Translations under genes and position numbers: made by a program
DNA from: Victivallaceae bacterium
Lineage (GTDB): Bacteria; Verrucomicrobiota; Lentisphaeria; Victivallales; Victivallaceae
Direction: 5' to 3'
Assembly (NCBI GenBank): GCA_021647315.1
Contig: JAKIUY010000020.1
Location: 1 to 50,122, forward strand
DNA length: 50,122 nucleotides
In this document: in pieces, positions 8,592 through 16,858 of the stretch
Position numbering within the stretch: the first letter of the stretch is position 1
Layout: each line of letters starts with the position of its first letter
Notes under the pieces: generated by a model
What the model saw: the letters and a program-made list of their open reading frames with translations, nothing else
Databases searched by the model: none
Told to the model about the DNA's origin: nothing

Positions 8592-8779
8592 CGCAAAGTC
8601 TTGTCATTTTTTTGGACACTTGAAACCCTTTATAAAAGCGTTTTATAGTAAAAAAAAGTAACGAAAGACGAAGTAAAATATTATTTGCACGCCCGCTCCC
8701 CATGCGCGAAGCGCATTATTTGCCAGTCGGTGCTACCGACCAGAGTTTGAAGCGGTATCTGACTTCAGGTACCACTTGA
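8592..8779. repeat. Composite hairpin repeat, copy A
   Basis: This stretch shares three blocks with 12117-12282: TGTCATTTTT..GG.ACACTTG, AACGAAAGACGAAGTA, and GAGTTTGAAGCGG.ATCTG. It holds hairpins TGCGC/GCGCA (near 8703), GTCGGT/ACCGAC (near 8716) and GGTATCTG/CAGGTACC (8753-8772). The right end, from 8733, supplies the last ~16 codons and stop of the lipase gene on the - strand. Confidence 0.65.
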
Positions 8780-10034
8780 TTAGAATCTTATTGACCAAGT
8801 CGGAGACGGTTTTGCTTTTCAGTATACTGGTATGAGTTTCATCGTAACCTCTGACCAATTTTGCTGCCCGTTGGGCATCGAGGCGCAATTGACTGGCAAG
8901 AGTTACTGCACCGTCATTGGTTTCGCCGGCTGAGTTAGAACCGCCTTTGTAGCTGAATAGCAGATAGTACGGTAGCTGTTTAGGCAGTTTTTTTGCATAG
9001 AGTTCGGCAAGGAATTTACTGTCAGGTGCCATGTCATTCCAGACCGGCATTACTACCGGTGATTTTTCAACCCCCATTTTAGCCATTTTATGGCCCTGCC
9101 ATGGTGATGAGATGGAAATAAACAGTTTTATCGCACTATTTTTATTGTTTTTCAGGTTATAATTGATAAATGAGCGAGAGACTAAGCCCCCCATACTGTG
9201 AGCCACTATATAGATTTTTTTAATCCGGTATTTTACCAGTAACTCGGTGGCTGAGCTGTTAAAAAAGTTGCCGATAAGTCCCAGTCTGAGACCGGTCGGG
9301 TAGTAGAAAATCCACGGCTGAAATTTATTCCGGTCAAGTTGTGAGATAATATATTTAAAATTTTTCGGTGAACCGTTAATGCCGTGGACAAATAGTACCG
9401 GAATTTTATTTGGATCATATTTTTGCAACATAAACAGTCCGAATGGGATTTCTTTGACAAAACGTACCGGTTCCCACATGCCCATTGAAGAGTTTTCAGG
9501 TGAAAAATACTTTTCATCAATCGTAACAATTTTTCCTAAATTAAGTTTAATGGAGTTTATATTGACAGAGGCATGTTTGCGCAACTCGGTGATGGTCTTT
9601 ATTAATTTATCATTAGGGGTATCGGGTATTCTAAGGGTGATGTCAGTCAGTTTTTTGCCGGAAGTAACTTGAAGTAACGCTGATTTAACTATACGTTCAT
9701 TGTCTTGGTATTTCATGTCGCGGTTTTTATCTTCATAAGCAAAAAGGTAATACTTGCCAGGATCTACTAACATAGAAAAGTCGTCTGGCTGTTGTTGTAC
9801 TTGATAGTTAATTAATTCTGGATGCTTAGGGGTCTCCTTAATTAAAACTATAATGATTGGTGCGGTTACTGGTGAACTGGTTACTGTCTTTCCCTGGATT
9901 TTTCCTAAATGATTCAGTTCGTCAATATTTTCCTGTAATTTGAACAATGCGCAACCGCTGGTAAGAGTTGCAATGGCTACTGTGCAGATAAGAGCTTTTC
10001 CTATGTGCCGTTTCGTATAAAATTGTTTTAGCAT
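8733..10034 (-). CDS. Lipase-like alpha/beta hydrolase lipoprotein
   Basis: This 433-residue protein has a signal peptide with lipobox LTSGC (acylated Cys at residue 28). An N-terminal ~140-residue region of unknown fold precedes an alpha/beta-hydrolase domain: VLFVHGINGSPKNF (oxyanion strand), nucleophile elbow IVAHSMGGLVSRSF (catalytic Ser), and a likely catalytic His near the C-terminus (YDETHTSIL). It is probably a periplasmic or outer-membrane lipase or esterase. It starts with a strong Shine-Dalgarno (AGGGGGAA) on the - strand. The C-terminal tail (YLKSDTASNSGR) is read from a repeat also present at 12242-12282, so the original end may have been replaced. It is transcribed away from the biosynthetic locus and may act in lipid turnover. 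Confidence 0.82.
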   Translation of the reverse strand: MLKQFYTKRHIGKALICTVAIATLTSGCALFKLQENIDELNHLGKIQGKTVTSSPVTAPIIIVLIKETPKHPELINYQVQQQPDDFSMLVDPGKYYLFAYEDKNRDMKYQDNERIVKSALLQVTSGKKLTDITLRIPDTPNDKLIKTITELRKHASVNINSIKLNLGKIVTIDEKYFSPENSSMGMWEPVRFVKEIPFGLFMLQKYDPNKIPVLFVHGINGSPKNFKYIISQLDRNKFQPWIFYYPTGLRLGLIGNFFNSSATELLVKYRIKKIYIVAHSMGGLVSRSFINYNLKNNKNSAIKLFISISSPWQGHKMAKMGVEKSPVVMPVWNDMAPDSKFLAELYAKKLPKQLPYYLLFSYKGGSNSAGETNDGAVTLASQLRLDAQRAAKLVRGYDETHTSILKSKTVSDLVNKILIKWYLKSDTASNSGR

Positions 10035-10179
10035 ATATTTCCCCCTTTGGTAGTCAATAGATATTTTTGAACTTAATGTATATGGCGGTTTTTATGAGTT
10101 CCTGTTTTGAAATATAACCTACATGATAACCCAGCCATTGTCAAAGAATTTTCTTTGAAATTAATATAAACGGAGCGGA

Positions 10180-10222
10180 GAAAAGCCTTTAATTGCCGCG
10201 ATGCGGCAATTAAAGGCTTTTC
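10180..10222. terminator. Perfect 20-bp inverted repeat with 3-nt loop
   Basis: Arms 10180-10199 and 10203-10222 are exact reverse complements around GAT, ending in GCGGCAATTAAAGGCTTTTC. T-rich sequence follows at about 10238-10258. It lies just upstream of the lipase gene, so it is not that gene's terminator. It may be an isolated repeat or a bidirectional stop protecting the + strand genes beyond. Confidence 0.6.
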
Positions 10223-10245
10223 GAGTACCGTCTAGCTAAAGTTTT

Positions 10246-10305
10246 TTGTTTTTTTTATATCTAAGATTGCAAGAATGAGTTTTGAACTGTAGATTTAGCT
10301 GAACC
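10246..10305. repeat. Degenerate 60-nt interspersed repeat, copy 1
   Basis: A T-rich run, then TCTAAGATTGCA, then TTTTGAACTGTAGAT and TTAGCT. The same order of blocks is found at about 31646-31704 and 33595-33650, all in intergenic DNA and all on the + strand of the window. Confidence 0.55.
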
Positions 10306-10330
10306 ATCCACGAAAAGATGTTAGCACCAT

Positions 10331-10397
10331 GTTGGCGTACAGACTTCAGTCTGCGTTTTAAAGCGTATTGATTGCAGGCTAAAGCCTGTACTCCAAC
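10331..10397. repeat. Palindromic intergenic repeat (GTTGG.GTACAG type)
   Basis: The left arm GTTGGCGTACAGACTTCAG (from 10331) matches the reverse complement of the right arm ending CCTGTACTCCAAC (10397) with few mismatches. Each arm also carries a small internal hairpin (AGACTTCAGTCT, CAGGCTAAAGCCTG). This is a typical REP/MITE-like intergenic palindrome. Confidence 0.7.
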
Positions 10398-10456
10398 AAC
10401 AAAAAAATCTGCACTAATTTGTCGTATAACGTTTAAATAACGGCATCTTAATGCTT

Positions 10457-10618
10457 AGGACTCACAAAAAAAATAACTTGGAGTTTTTGCTTGACTGCGA
10501 ACAGCTATTCTGCGTTACGAAAATATTCATATAGTTCTACTATGTAAACACTTTCGTGCCTTGATCAGCAGTCCGCTTCCGGCGCAAAATCCACCAATTT
10601 ATTTTTGAGTAAGCCCTT
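10457..10618. repeat. MITE-like element with long imperfect inverted repeats
   Basis: The two halves are imperfect reverse complements centred near 10537. The inner arms are CGAAAATATTCATATAG (10518-10534) and CTATGTAAACACTTTCG (10540-10556). The outer ends are ACTCACAAAAAAAATAAC (10460) and TTTATTTTTGAG (to about 10609). A piece of the same end, inverted, recurs at 12163-12200, so the adenylate-forming ligase gene is flanked by related sequence. Confidence 0.6.
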
Positions 10619-10656
10619 ATGATTGCTCAAAAACATGAAGACTTTAGTACAATAAA

Positions 10657-12105
10657 ATGAAGCGAATGAATATTACACAATTAATTAGAAGACAGGCTGA
10701 CGGGTTTGCTGGCGAAGCGGTAGTTGATAGAGAGTTCTCTGCCTCATATCAGCAACTGTTTAGCGATGTTGATGCAATAAAACGACAGTTGCTGGCTATT
10801 GGACTGAAACGCAGTATGGCTGTTGCTCTGTTGATGCCAGACTCTTATCGCTATATTGTGGTTAGTTTAGCTGTTCTTGAGCTTGAAATTGCGATTGTGC
10901 CGATTCCGATAAATACACCGAAAAGCGAAATTGAAGCTGGTTTACAACGGGTTAAAGTTAATTATATACTGTTTGATCAAGCCTGTTATAGTAGAAAAAA
11001 TAGCTATAGTTTGTCAATTGCCGGTTCCGGTAAAGCAGCTTTTATGATTGCGTTGATATCTGAAAATATTACACTATGTCAGTTGTCAGAACAGGATATT
11101 CCGGCCTTTATCCGTTTTTCATCCGGCACTACCGGACAGAGTAAAGGAGTTGTGCTTTCCCATCGGGCAATTATTGAAAGAACAGCCGCTGCCAATAAAC
11201 GGTTGAAGATTACTGCTGACGACAGGGTATTGTGGGTGCTGGATATGTCATTTCATTTTGTCGTGACTATTTTACTCTTTTTACGGAACCGGGCGTCGAT
11301 TGTGATTGCCGGCGGTTCATTGCCGGAAAAAATTGCTGATGCTCTGCAATCGCGGGCGATTACAGTGATTTACGCAACGCCGTTTCATTATCGTATGATG
11401 ACTCAAATGACGCTATTCGAAACCGCAATGGTTACAGATGTCAGACTGGCTATTTCCACTGCAATGAAATTACCGTTTAATGTCGCCGAAGCATTTAGCA
11501 ATAAGTATGGTTTTGCGCTTAAACAGGCCTATGGCATTATTGAAGTAGGCTTGCCGTTTATTAACAGCTCTACGGCAACCGATAAATTTGATTCGGTCGG
11601 GACAATTCTGCCGGACTATGAATTGAAACTGGTTAACCAGGATCAACAGGGTAGGGGAGAAATTATATTAAAGGGGCCAGGAATGTTTGATGCCTATTTG
11701 GAACCGTTTGCTTTGGCTGAAGATATTATGACTGACGGCTGGTTCAATACCGGAGACATTGGACAACTGGATGATGATGGATTCTTGTTTATTGTCGGAC
11801 GGGCAAAGAATATGATTAACTTTATTGGCATGAAAATTTTTCCCGACGAGGTTGAACAGGTACTGTTAACGTCGCCTCTGATTGAAGAGGTTAAAGTTTT
11901 TGGTAAATTACATGACAGTTTCGGCGAAATTCCGGTGGCTGAAGTAGTTGTGAAATTTTCAGCTGATAACTTAAATGAACGTGAGATTGTTCGTGAGCTA
12001 AAAGTTTTCTGTTATAAAAATCTACCGGACTATTGTGTGCCTAAAGAGTTTAAGCTCGTGGCTGAAATCGGTAAGACTGTGAGTGGTAAGATTATTAGAT
12101 CATAA
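10657..12105 (+). CDS. Acyl/aryl-CoA or acyl-ACP synthetase (ANL superfamily AMP-ligase)
   Basis: The 482-residue protein is a full adenylate-forming enzyme. The P-loop is RFSSGTTGQSKGVVLS near residue 153. A5-like QAYGIIEVG, A7 GWFNTGDIGQLDDDGF, A8 hinge GRAKNMINFIGMKIFPDEVE and C-terminal catalytic lysine segment GKTVSGKIIRS are present. It would activate a carboxylic acid with ATP and pass it to CoA or a carrier protein. In APE clusters this place is taken by an ApeH-like ligase loading the starter acid. It is somewhat shorter than typical (500-550). Neither ATG 10657 nor 10666 has a clear ribosome-binding site. Substrate is unknown: an aryl or fatty acid starter for the ACPs at 17510 and 34724 is an inference. 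Confidence 0.88.
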   Translation: MKRMNITQLIRRQADGFAGEAVVDREFSASYQQLFSDVDAIKRQLLAIGLKRSMAVALLMPDSYRYIVVSLAVLELEIAIVPIPINTPKSEIEAGLQRVKVNYILFDQACYSRKNSYSLSIAGSGKAAFMIALISENITLCQLSEQDIPAFIRFSSGTTGQSKGVVLSHRAIIERTAAANKRLKITADDRVLWVLDMSFHFVVTILLFLRNRASIVIAGGSLPEKIADALQSRAITVIYATPFHYRMMTQMTLFETAMVTDVRLAISTAMKLPFNVAEAFSNKYGFALKQAYGIIEVGLPFINSSTATDKFDSVGTILPDYELKLVNQDQQGRGEIILKGPGMFDAYLEPFALAEDIMTDGWFNTGDIGQLDDDGFLFIVGRAKNMINFIGMKIFPDEVEQVLLTSPLIEEVKVFGKLHDSFGEIPVAEVVVKFSADNLNEREIVRELKVFCYKNLPDYCVPKEFKLVAEIGKTVSGKIIRS

Positions 12106-12116
12106 CTCGCAAATTC

Positions 12117-12282
12117 CTGTCATTTTTGGGACACTTGCGTGCAACGAAAGACGAAGTAGGGGCTCGCTCAAAAATCCAAGTTATTTTTTTGCGAGTCCTA
12201 ATATATTTTATTTTACCCCGCTTCCGTAGCGACGAAGGAGCGGAGTTTGAAGCGGCATCTGCCTTCAGATGCCACCTGATTA
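12117..12282. repeat. Composite hairpin repeat, copy B
   Basis: Shares with 8592-8779 the blocks TGTCATTTTTGGGACACTTG, AACGAAAGACGAAGTA and GGAGTTTGAAGCGGCATCTG. The terminal hairpin GGCATCTG/CAGATGCC (around CCTT, about 12252-12271) is perfect. In copy A the arms are GGTATCTG/CAGGTACC, with one compensated pair and one wobble. The repeat ends 10 nt before the methyltransferase start. Confidence 0.65.
12163..12195 (+). terminator. Hairpin after the AMP-ligase gene
   Basis: CTCGC (12163-12167) pairs with GCGAG (12191-12195), with AAAAAT and ATTTTTT extending the stem inside. The structure lies 58 nt after the ligase stop. It is also a relic of the MITE-like end at 10457-10490. It could terminate transcription in either direction, though the T-run lies within the stem rather than after it. 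Confidence 0.4.
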
Positions 12283-12291
12283 GGAGAGTTA

Positions 12292-13077
12292 ATGATTAAG
12301 CGGCTTAAAATCAAAGAGTTTCACGAAACTGCCTATTGTCCGGCCTGGTTGCGGGATTACCTGACCGATTTTCTCTCTTTTTTTACCTACCATATGAACC
12401 CATATAAACCGGTTTGCCTATTGCTGAAAAATGCGCTGGTGCAGAGTAAGCAAACTCAGATTGTCGATTTTTGTACTGGAAATGGGCGCTATATGATAAA
12501 AATTTTGCGAAATATAAACGGAGCTGACGGCGGTTGCCAGGCTACGGTGTGTGATAAATTCCCCAATCAGCAGAGTGTTAAAGAGCTGGCGGTTTTATCT
12601 GGGGGACAGGTTGAATATATGGCAGAATCGGTTGATTTGTTGGATATACAACAGATGCCGGCCGGATTCAGAACAATTTTTTCCGGCATCCATCATTTTG
12701 ATGAAACAACAATAAAAATATTTCTCCGTTCCGCAATAGAGCAGGGCTGTGGTGTCGCGTTTTTTGATTATACCAAACGAACCTGGTTTAATATAATTAT
12801 TCCAGCACTGCTGGTTCCGGGTTTGGTTTGGGGCGTTACCCCGTTTATCCGGCCTTTCTCATGGCGACGGTTGTTGTTCACCTATATTATACCATTAGTG
12901 CCGTTGCTGGTCATGGTTGATGGTTGTATCTCTAACTGGAAAGCCTATTCACCCGCAGAATTTACGGCAATGGTTGCTGAATTTACTGATACAAAGCATG
13001 AGTGGCAGATTGGCGAACAGAGATCAATCTTCGGTACCTGTCCGATAACCTACCTAATCGGATACCCCAAAAAATAA
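12292..13077 (+). CDS. Class I SAM-dependent methyltransferase with C-terminal membrane segments
   Basis: 261 residues. SAM-binding motif I is IVDFCTGNGRYMIKIL near residues 56-71, and the acidic strand-2 position is represented by VCDKFPN. A motif IV-like FRTIFSGIHHFDE follows. Two hydrophobic stretches (IIIPALLVPGLVWGV and FTYIIPLVPLLVMV) near residues 165-205 suggest membrane association, useful for a lipid substrate. APE clusters commonly carry an O-methyltransferase for the aryl head group; this gene could fill that role, but the acceptor cannot be read from sequence. GGAG lies about 6 nt before ATG 12292. It converges on the KS operon on the other strand. Confidence 0.78.
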   Translation: MIKRLKIKEFHETAYCPAWLRDYLTDFLSFFTYHMNPYKPVCLLLKNALVQSKQTQIVDFCTGNGRYMIKILRNINGADGGCQATVCDKFPNQQSVKELAVLSGGQVEYMAESVDLLDIQQMPAGFRTIFSGIHHFDETTIKIFLRSAIEQGCGVAFFDYTKRTWFNIIIPALLVPGLVWGVTPFIRPFSWRRLLFTYIIPLVPLLVMVDGCISNWKAYSPAEFTAMVAEFTDTKHEWQIGEQRSIFGTCPITYLIGYPKK

Positions 13078-13306
13078 TTATGACGTAGGCGGAGCCGTAG
13101 AGGCTGGCGGAACGCCAGAGCGCAGCGTCAATTAGGAATGTAGAATGTGGGAGCCGACCTCTAAGACACGTTCGAAGTCACGTGCCGGGCGGCAAATTGA
13201 GAAATTTTCTGGGTGAACCGGTTGTATTTAGTGTGCGATTTGAGCCGAAATGAAATATTGGCGTTTTCGTTCTGGCACTACTAATACAATCGGAATTATC
13301 GTATCA
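13078..13306. other. Convergent intergenic region with compact hairpins
   Basis: Between the convergent methyltransferase and ketosynthase genes. CTGGCG/CGCCAG (13104-13118) is nested inside TGACG/CGTCA (13081-13130), a likely bidirectional stop or repeat. The sequence AATGTGGGAGCCGACCTC near 13144 recurs as AATGTGGGAGCCGATCTC near 25117, another small repeat family. No gene seen. Confidence 0.5.
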
Positions 13307-14533
13307 TTATACTTTTTTACAGACCAGTACCGCGTTAATGCCCCCAAAGGCAAAACAGTTTTTGATAAAGGCATTGAATGGGGCTGCGGTTGGTGTTGTA
13401 ATATGAGCCCCGTATTGACAATCGTCGGCAACATTGTCCAAATTGATTGTTGGATAGATAGTACCGTCACGCATCATGATTAATGATGCAATGGTCTCGA
13501 TTGCACCTGACGCCCCCATGGTATGACCGATATGTCCTTTCATACTGCTCATCGGAATACTGTCACCGAAAACCTCTTTAATGGCGGCAACTTCAACGGC
13601 GTCGCCATGAACCGTCGCGGTAGCATGAGCACTGATATAGCCTATAGTTTCGGGAACACATTGGGCATTCTGCAGGGCGTTTTTTATGCAGCGGACAATG
13701 GATGGATAGTCAGATTGACTGATATGATTACCACTGCCGCAGGTGGCGTAACCGGTAATTTCACCATAGATATGCGCACCACGCGCTTTGGCATGTTCGT
13801 ACTCTTCAAGTACCAGGATTCCGGCACCTTCTCCGCAAACCAGGCCATCTCGCTCAGCATCGAATGGGCGTGATGCTTTTTTCGGCTGATCATTGAAATT
13901 ATGTGAAGCGGCATAGAGAATATCGAATGAGCCGGTAACAGAAATACCGACCTCTTCTGAACCGCCGCACAACATGATTTTCTGTTGACCGGTGGCAATT
14001 ATTGATGCACCTTGACCGAGTGCCTGGAGCGAAGATGCACAGGCTGAAGAAGTTGCGGAAATATGACCACGCAAATTGAGGTAGTTGGAGACATTCATCG
14101 CGGCTGTGTGTGAAACACATTTGAAAAACTGCATAGCTGAAAGTTCAGAAAAACTGTTGTTTTCGATCAATGAACCCATAGCTTCGAGAATACTGTCAGG
14201 ACTGCCCATGGTTGAACCGATAATGCAACCAGCTGAGCCGTCAGCTAGTTCATCTTCACTCAAGCCGGCATTGGTTACCGCACTTTTGGCGGCTAACGCG
14301 GCAAAGATGGCTAAGCGGCCCATTGAACGCCGACTGCTGCGGGGAATTGATTTCACCTCTGCATCATCTAAAGGGGTCGTTGCGGCAACTCGACTGGTGA
14401 TTTCCGGGTACTGATCCCATTCCGGCATACCTCTGACTGCGCATTGTCCGTTTTGTAACGCCTGACAGAATGCTTCAACATCATCGCCAAGCGGGGTTCT
14501 GATTCCTAACCCGGTTATTACAACTCTTTTCAT
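13307..14533 (-). CDS. Beta-ketoacyl-ACP synthase, FabF type (KS1)
   Basis: 408 residues, full thiolase-fold condensing enzyme. Nucleophile C165 lies in SSACASS, H303 in SAHATAT, and K332 and H337 in MKGHIGHTMGASG, so the Cys-His-His triad is intact. It would condense malonyl-ACP with an acyl starter. The start overlaps the stop of the flavoprotein gene (TAATG), implying translational coupling within the - strand operon fabG, flavoprotein, KS1. Compared with primary-metabolism FabF, the second His motif reads SAHATAT rather than NAHGTST, as often seen in specialised KSs. It is one of three catalytically complete KSs in the locus. Confidence 0.92.
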   Translation of the reverse strand: MKRVVITGLGIRTPLGDDVEAFCQALQNGQCAVRGMPEWDQYPEITSRVAATTPLDDAEVKSIPRSSRRSMGRLAIFAALAAKSAVTNAGLSEDELADGSAGCIIGSTMGSPDSILEAMGSLIENNSFSELSAMQFFKCVSHTAAMNVSNYLNLRGHISATSSACASSLQALGQGASIIATGQQKIMLCGGSEEVGISVTGSFDILYAASHNFNDQPKKASRPFDAERDGLVCGEGAGILVLEEYEHAKARGAHIYGEITGYATCGSGNHISQSDYPSIVRCIKNALQNAQCVPETIGYISAHATATVHGDAVEVAAIKEVFGDSIPMSSMKGHIGHTMGASGAIETIASLIMMRDGTIYPTINLDNVADDCQYGAHITTPTAAPFNAFIKNCFAFGGINAVLVCKKV

Positions 14534-16050
14534 TAGGTTATTCTTTTGATTAAGGTTTTAAATTTTTCATTGCCGACAATTTTATTAAAAATGATAAATG
14601 ATGACAGCATGGCACCGATTGCACCAGGTAGTAATGAACTCTGACCGACTGCATAAAAATTGCGCAACGGTAATTTACCGAACAGGTTGAATTGGCCGAC
14701 CAGCTGTTTTACCCCATAAGCTGCGCCACCACTGTGGAGATAGTCGTTGAATGTGAGAATTGTCGCGGTTTCCAACACTTTCAATTTGCCACTTAATTGT
14801 GGATACACTGTTTCGATGTTTGTAATTATTTTATCGGCATAGGCTTTTTTGTATGCCTGATATTCAATGTTTTGGCGACGGTTTTTAATGTTTTTCCACT
14901 GTTCACAGTCATGCATCCACATTGCGTCAAAAGCATTGACCACCTGAACCTTGCCGTTAGCTGTCGCTTCAACTGTAGTCATGATTGCCATGCCGGAATC
15001 TGGGCAGTTTTCGGACATGATTCGATCGATATCTGGAACTGAAAAATAGGCGGTCAGGGTAATTGGGAAATCCTCAATAGGTTCCGTGGTTACTGCATGT
15101 AACGAGAAAAATCCAAAAGTGTCTTCAAATTCTGTTACTCGTTCTCTGAATATTTTATTGGTAACACTTTCCGGTAATATTTTAACGATTTCACGGGGAT
15201 GGATGGCTAAAACTGCTTCATTGCAGCTGATCTCGGTGCCGTCACTGAGTTTTAGAGAATTTGAGGTACGTTTTTTTATCGCCAAACATTCACTGATGGT
15301 ACAGTTGCAACGTATTTCAATGTTAAATTCACTTGCTTTGGCTGAGAATGCCTGAATAAATGCATCGCCACCATTTTTCACCTGGGCAATGCCATTGTGC
15401 AGCCCATAACTTACCCGGCAATGATTGGAAAATGAGATTTCGCTTGGCGGGGTTCCGTGACACATGGCAAACATGCTGAGCACAGTTCTTACTTCTGCCG
15501 ACATACCAAGTTTATTAAAATAATCTTCGAGAGTAATGAAGTCTTCATCCAGCACTCCGAGGTTCAGTACCGCGCCTTCGCATAACAGCGCCTCAAAATT
15601 TTTCAGATTCATTGTCGGGGTATTTTTGAAGATATACTCTTCATCCTTGAAAAACTGTTTGATCAGTTTGGATTCTTCGGGATAACGTTCGGCCAGCATT
15701 GCCGCTAATTGATTGCGTTTACGCGGGAAACATAACATCTCCTGGCGATCTTTAAAAAATATTCTGGCACCACCTGGTGGAGAAAAATATATCGGTTCGA
15801 TGGCTGCTTCAATATCCATTACCTGAAGCATTTGTGTCAGGATGTCACCAAAACCGGCAGTAAAATGAAATCCAGTGTCAAACGGTACACCTTGACGCTT
15901 GAAGCGTTGCATTGAACCGCCGATTTTATGGTCTTGTTCCAGCAGCAACACCTTTTGTCCAACCTGCGCCAGTAACAATGCCATCGTCATGCCACTGATG
16001 CCGCTACCAACGACAACCGTGTCAAAATGCTTTTTTGCGACTGTTTCCAT
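14533..16050 (-). CDS. Phytoene desaturase-like FAD-dependent oxidoreductase/isomerase (CrtI/CrtISO family)
   Basis: 505 residues. The N-terminal FAD motif is VVVGSGISGMTMALLLAQ, followed by the family continuation LLLEQDHKIGGSMQRFKRQGVPFDTGFHF. The C-terminal FAD contact is NFYAVGQSSLLPGAIGAMLSS. Such enzymes desaturate or isomerise conjugated double bonds in carotenoids and related chains at the membrane. The gene lies 2 nt after fabG and overlaps KS1, so it is an integral part of an acyl-chain operon. CrtI-like genes beside FabF and FabG are recalled from candidate ladderane gene sets; in an APE-like pathway a cis-trans isomerase or extra desaturase is another option. Substrate is inferred only from context. 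Confidence 0.85.
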   Translation of the reverse strand: METVAKKHFDTVVVGSGISGMTMALLLAQVGQKVLLLEQDHKIGGSMQRFKRQGVPFDTGFHFTAGFGDILTQMLQVMDIEAAIEPIYFSPPGGARIFFKDRQEMLCFPRKRNQLAAMLAERYPEESKLIKQFFKDEEYIFKNTPTMNLKNFEALLCEGAVLNLGVLDEDFITLEDYFNKLGMSAEVRTVLSMFAMCHGTPPSEISFSNHCRVSYGLHNGIAQVKNGGDAFIQAFSAKASEFNIEIRCNCTISECLAIKKRTSNSLKLSDGTEISCNEAVLAIHPREIVKILPESVTNKIFRERVTEFEDTFGFFSLHAVTTEPIEDFPITLTAYFSVPDIDRIMSENCPDSGMAIMTTVEATANGKVQVVNAFDAMWMHDCEQWKNIKNRRQNIEYQAYKKAYADKIITNIETVYPQLSGKLKVLETATILTFNDYLHSGGAAYGVKQLVGQFNLFGKLPLRNFYAVGQSSLLPGAIGAMLSSFIIFNKIVGNEKFKTLIKRIT

Positions 16051-16052
16051 AT

Positions 16053-16778
16053 TTAAATTACCAATCCACCATTAACTGCGATTACCTGTCCGTGAATATA
16101 TGAGCTGTCCGGGCCGCAGAGAAAACTCACCAGACCTGCAACATCAGCGGTTGAACCAATGCGTTTAAGCGGAATAAGTGGCATTACTTTGTCTTTTGGA
16201 ATTTCAGCGGTCATATCTGTGTCGATAAAACCCGGCGAAACCGCATTGACCAGAATGCCTTTTTTGCCCACCTCTTTGGCCAGTGATTTGACGGCGCCGA
16301 TAAGCCCCGCTTTTGAGGCTGAATAATTTATCTGTCCCGGTTGCCCGACTTGACCCGAGGCACTGGTCATTGCAATAATCCGGCCTGACTTTTTATAGAG
16401 CATATTGAAGATCAGCGGCTTTACCACATTAAAAAAACCATCAAGGTTGGTATGAAGTACATCATCCCAATCTTCGCCCGGCATAAAGGCAAACAGTCCA
16501 TCGCGGGCGATACTGGCATTATAGACAATAATGTCCGGAGCATCTTCAGCAAAATATTGCTGCAATGCCTGTTCACTTGCCTGCCGATTGCCGATATCAA
16601 ATGCCATCGTGTCACATTTGCGTCCGAGTTCATTGATTTCAGCACTCACTTCCGCGAGGGCGTCAACAGTTGAACGGCATGTAGCAGCAATATCAAATCC
16701 ATCCTGAGCTAAACGAAGTGCTACAGCGCGACCAATTCCTCGACTCGCACCAATAATTAATGCTGTTTTATTACTCAT
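16053..16778 (-). CDS. fabG: 3-oxoacyl-ACP reductase, FabG-like SDR
   Basis: 241 residues, classical short-chain dehydrogenase. The cofactor motif is GASRGIGRAVALRLA, with the NNAG-equivalent YNASIARDG. The catalytic Ser lies in MTSASGQVGQPG, and Tyr and Lys in NYSASKAG. The C-terminus ISYIHGQ-like (SSYIHGQVIAVNGGLVI) matches FabG. It reduces 3-ketoacyl-ACP with NADPH, equivalent to the KR (ApeQ) of aryl polyene systems. It is the first of three tightly packed - strand genes with a flavoprotein and KS1. Whether it also serves primary fatty acid synthesis cannot be decided here. Confidence 0.92.
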   Translation of the reverse strand: MSNKTALIIGASRGIGRAVALRLAQDGFDIAATCRSTVDALAEVSAEINELGRKCDTMAFDIGNRQASEQALQQYFAEDAPDIIVYNASIARDGLFAFMPGEDWDDVLHTNLDGFFNVVKPLIFNMLYKKSGRIIAMTSASGQVGQPGQINYSASKAGLIGAVKSLAKEVGKKGILVNAVSPGFIDTDMTAEIPKDKVMPLIPLKRIGSTADVAGLVSFLCGPDSSYIHGQVIAVNGGLVI

Positions 16779-16858
16779 ATTTTAACTCTTGCTTTTTTGT
16801 TTTTTCTCTGTGAAATAGCTATTCCGCAAAGTTATTAAAAATGATTCTGTCAATTTGC

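Noticed and set aside
10035..10656. A hidden small gene in the 620-nt gap
   Set aside because: The sequence is occupied by four different repeats and hairpins and no frame with a start, ribosome-binding site and plausible composition was seen.
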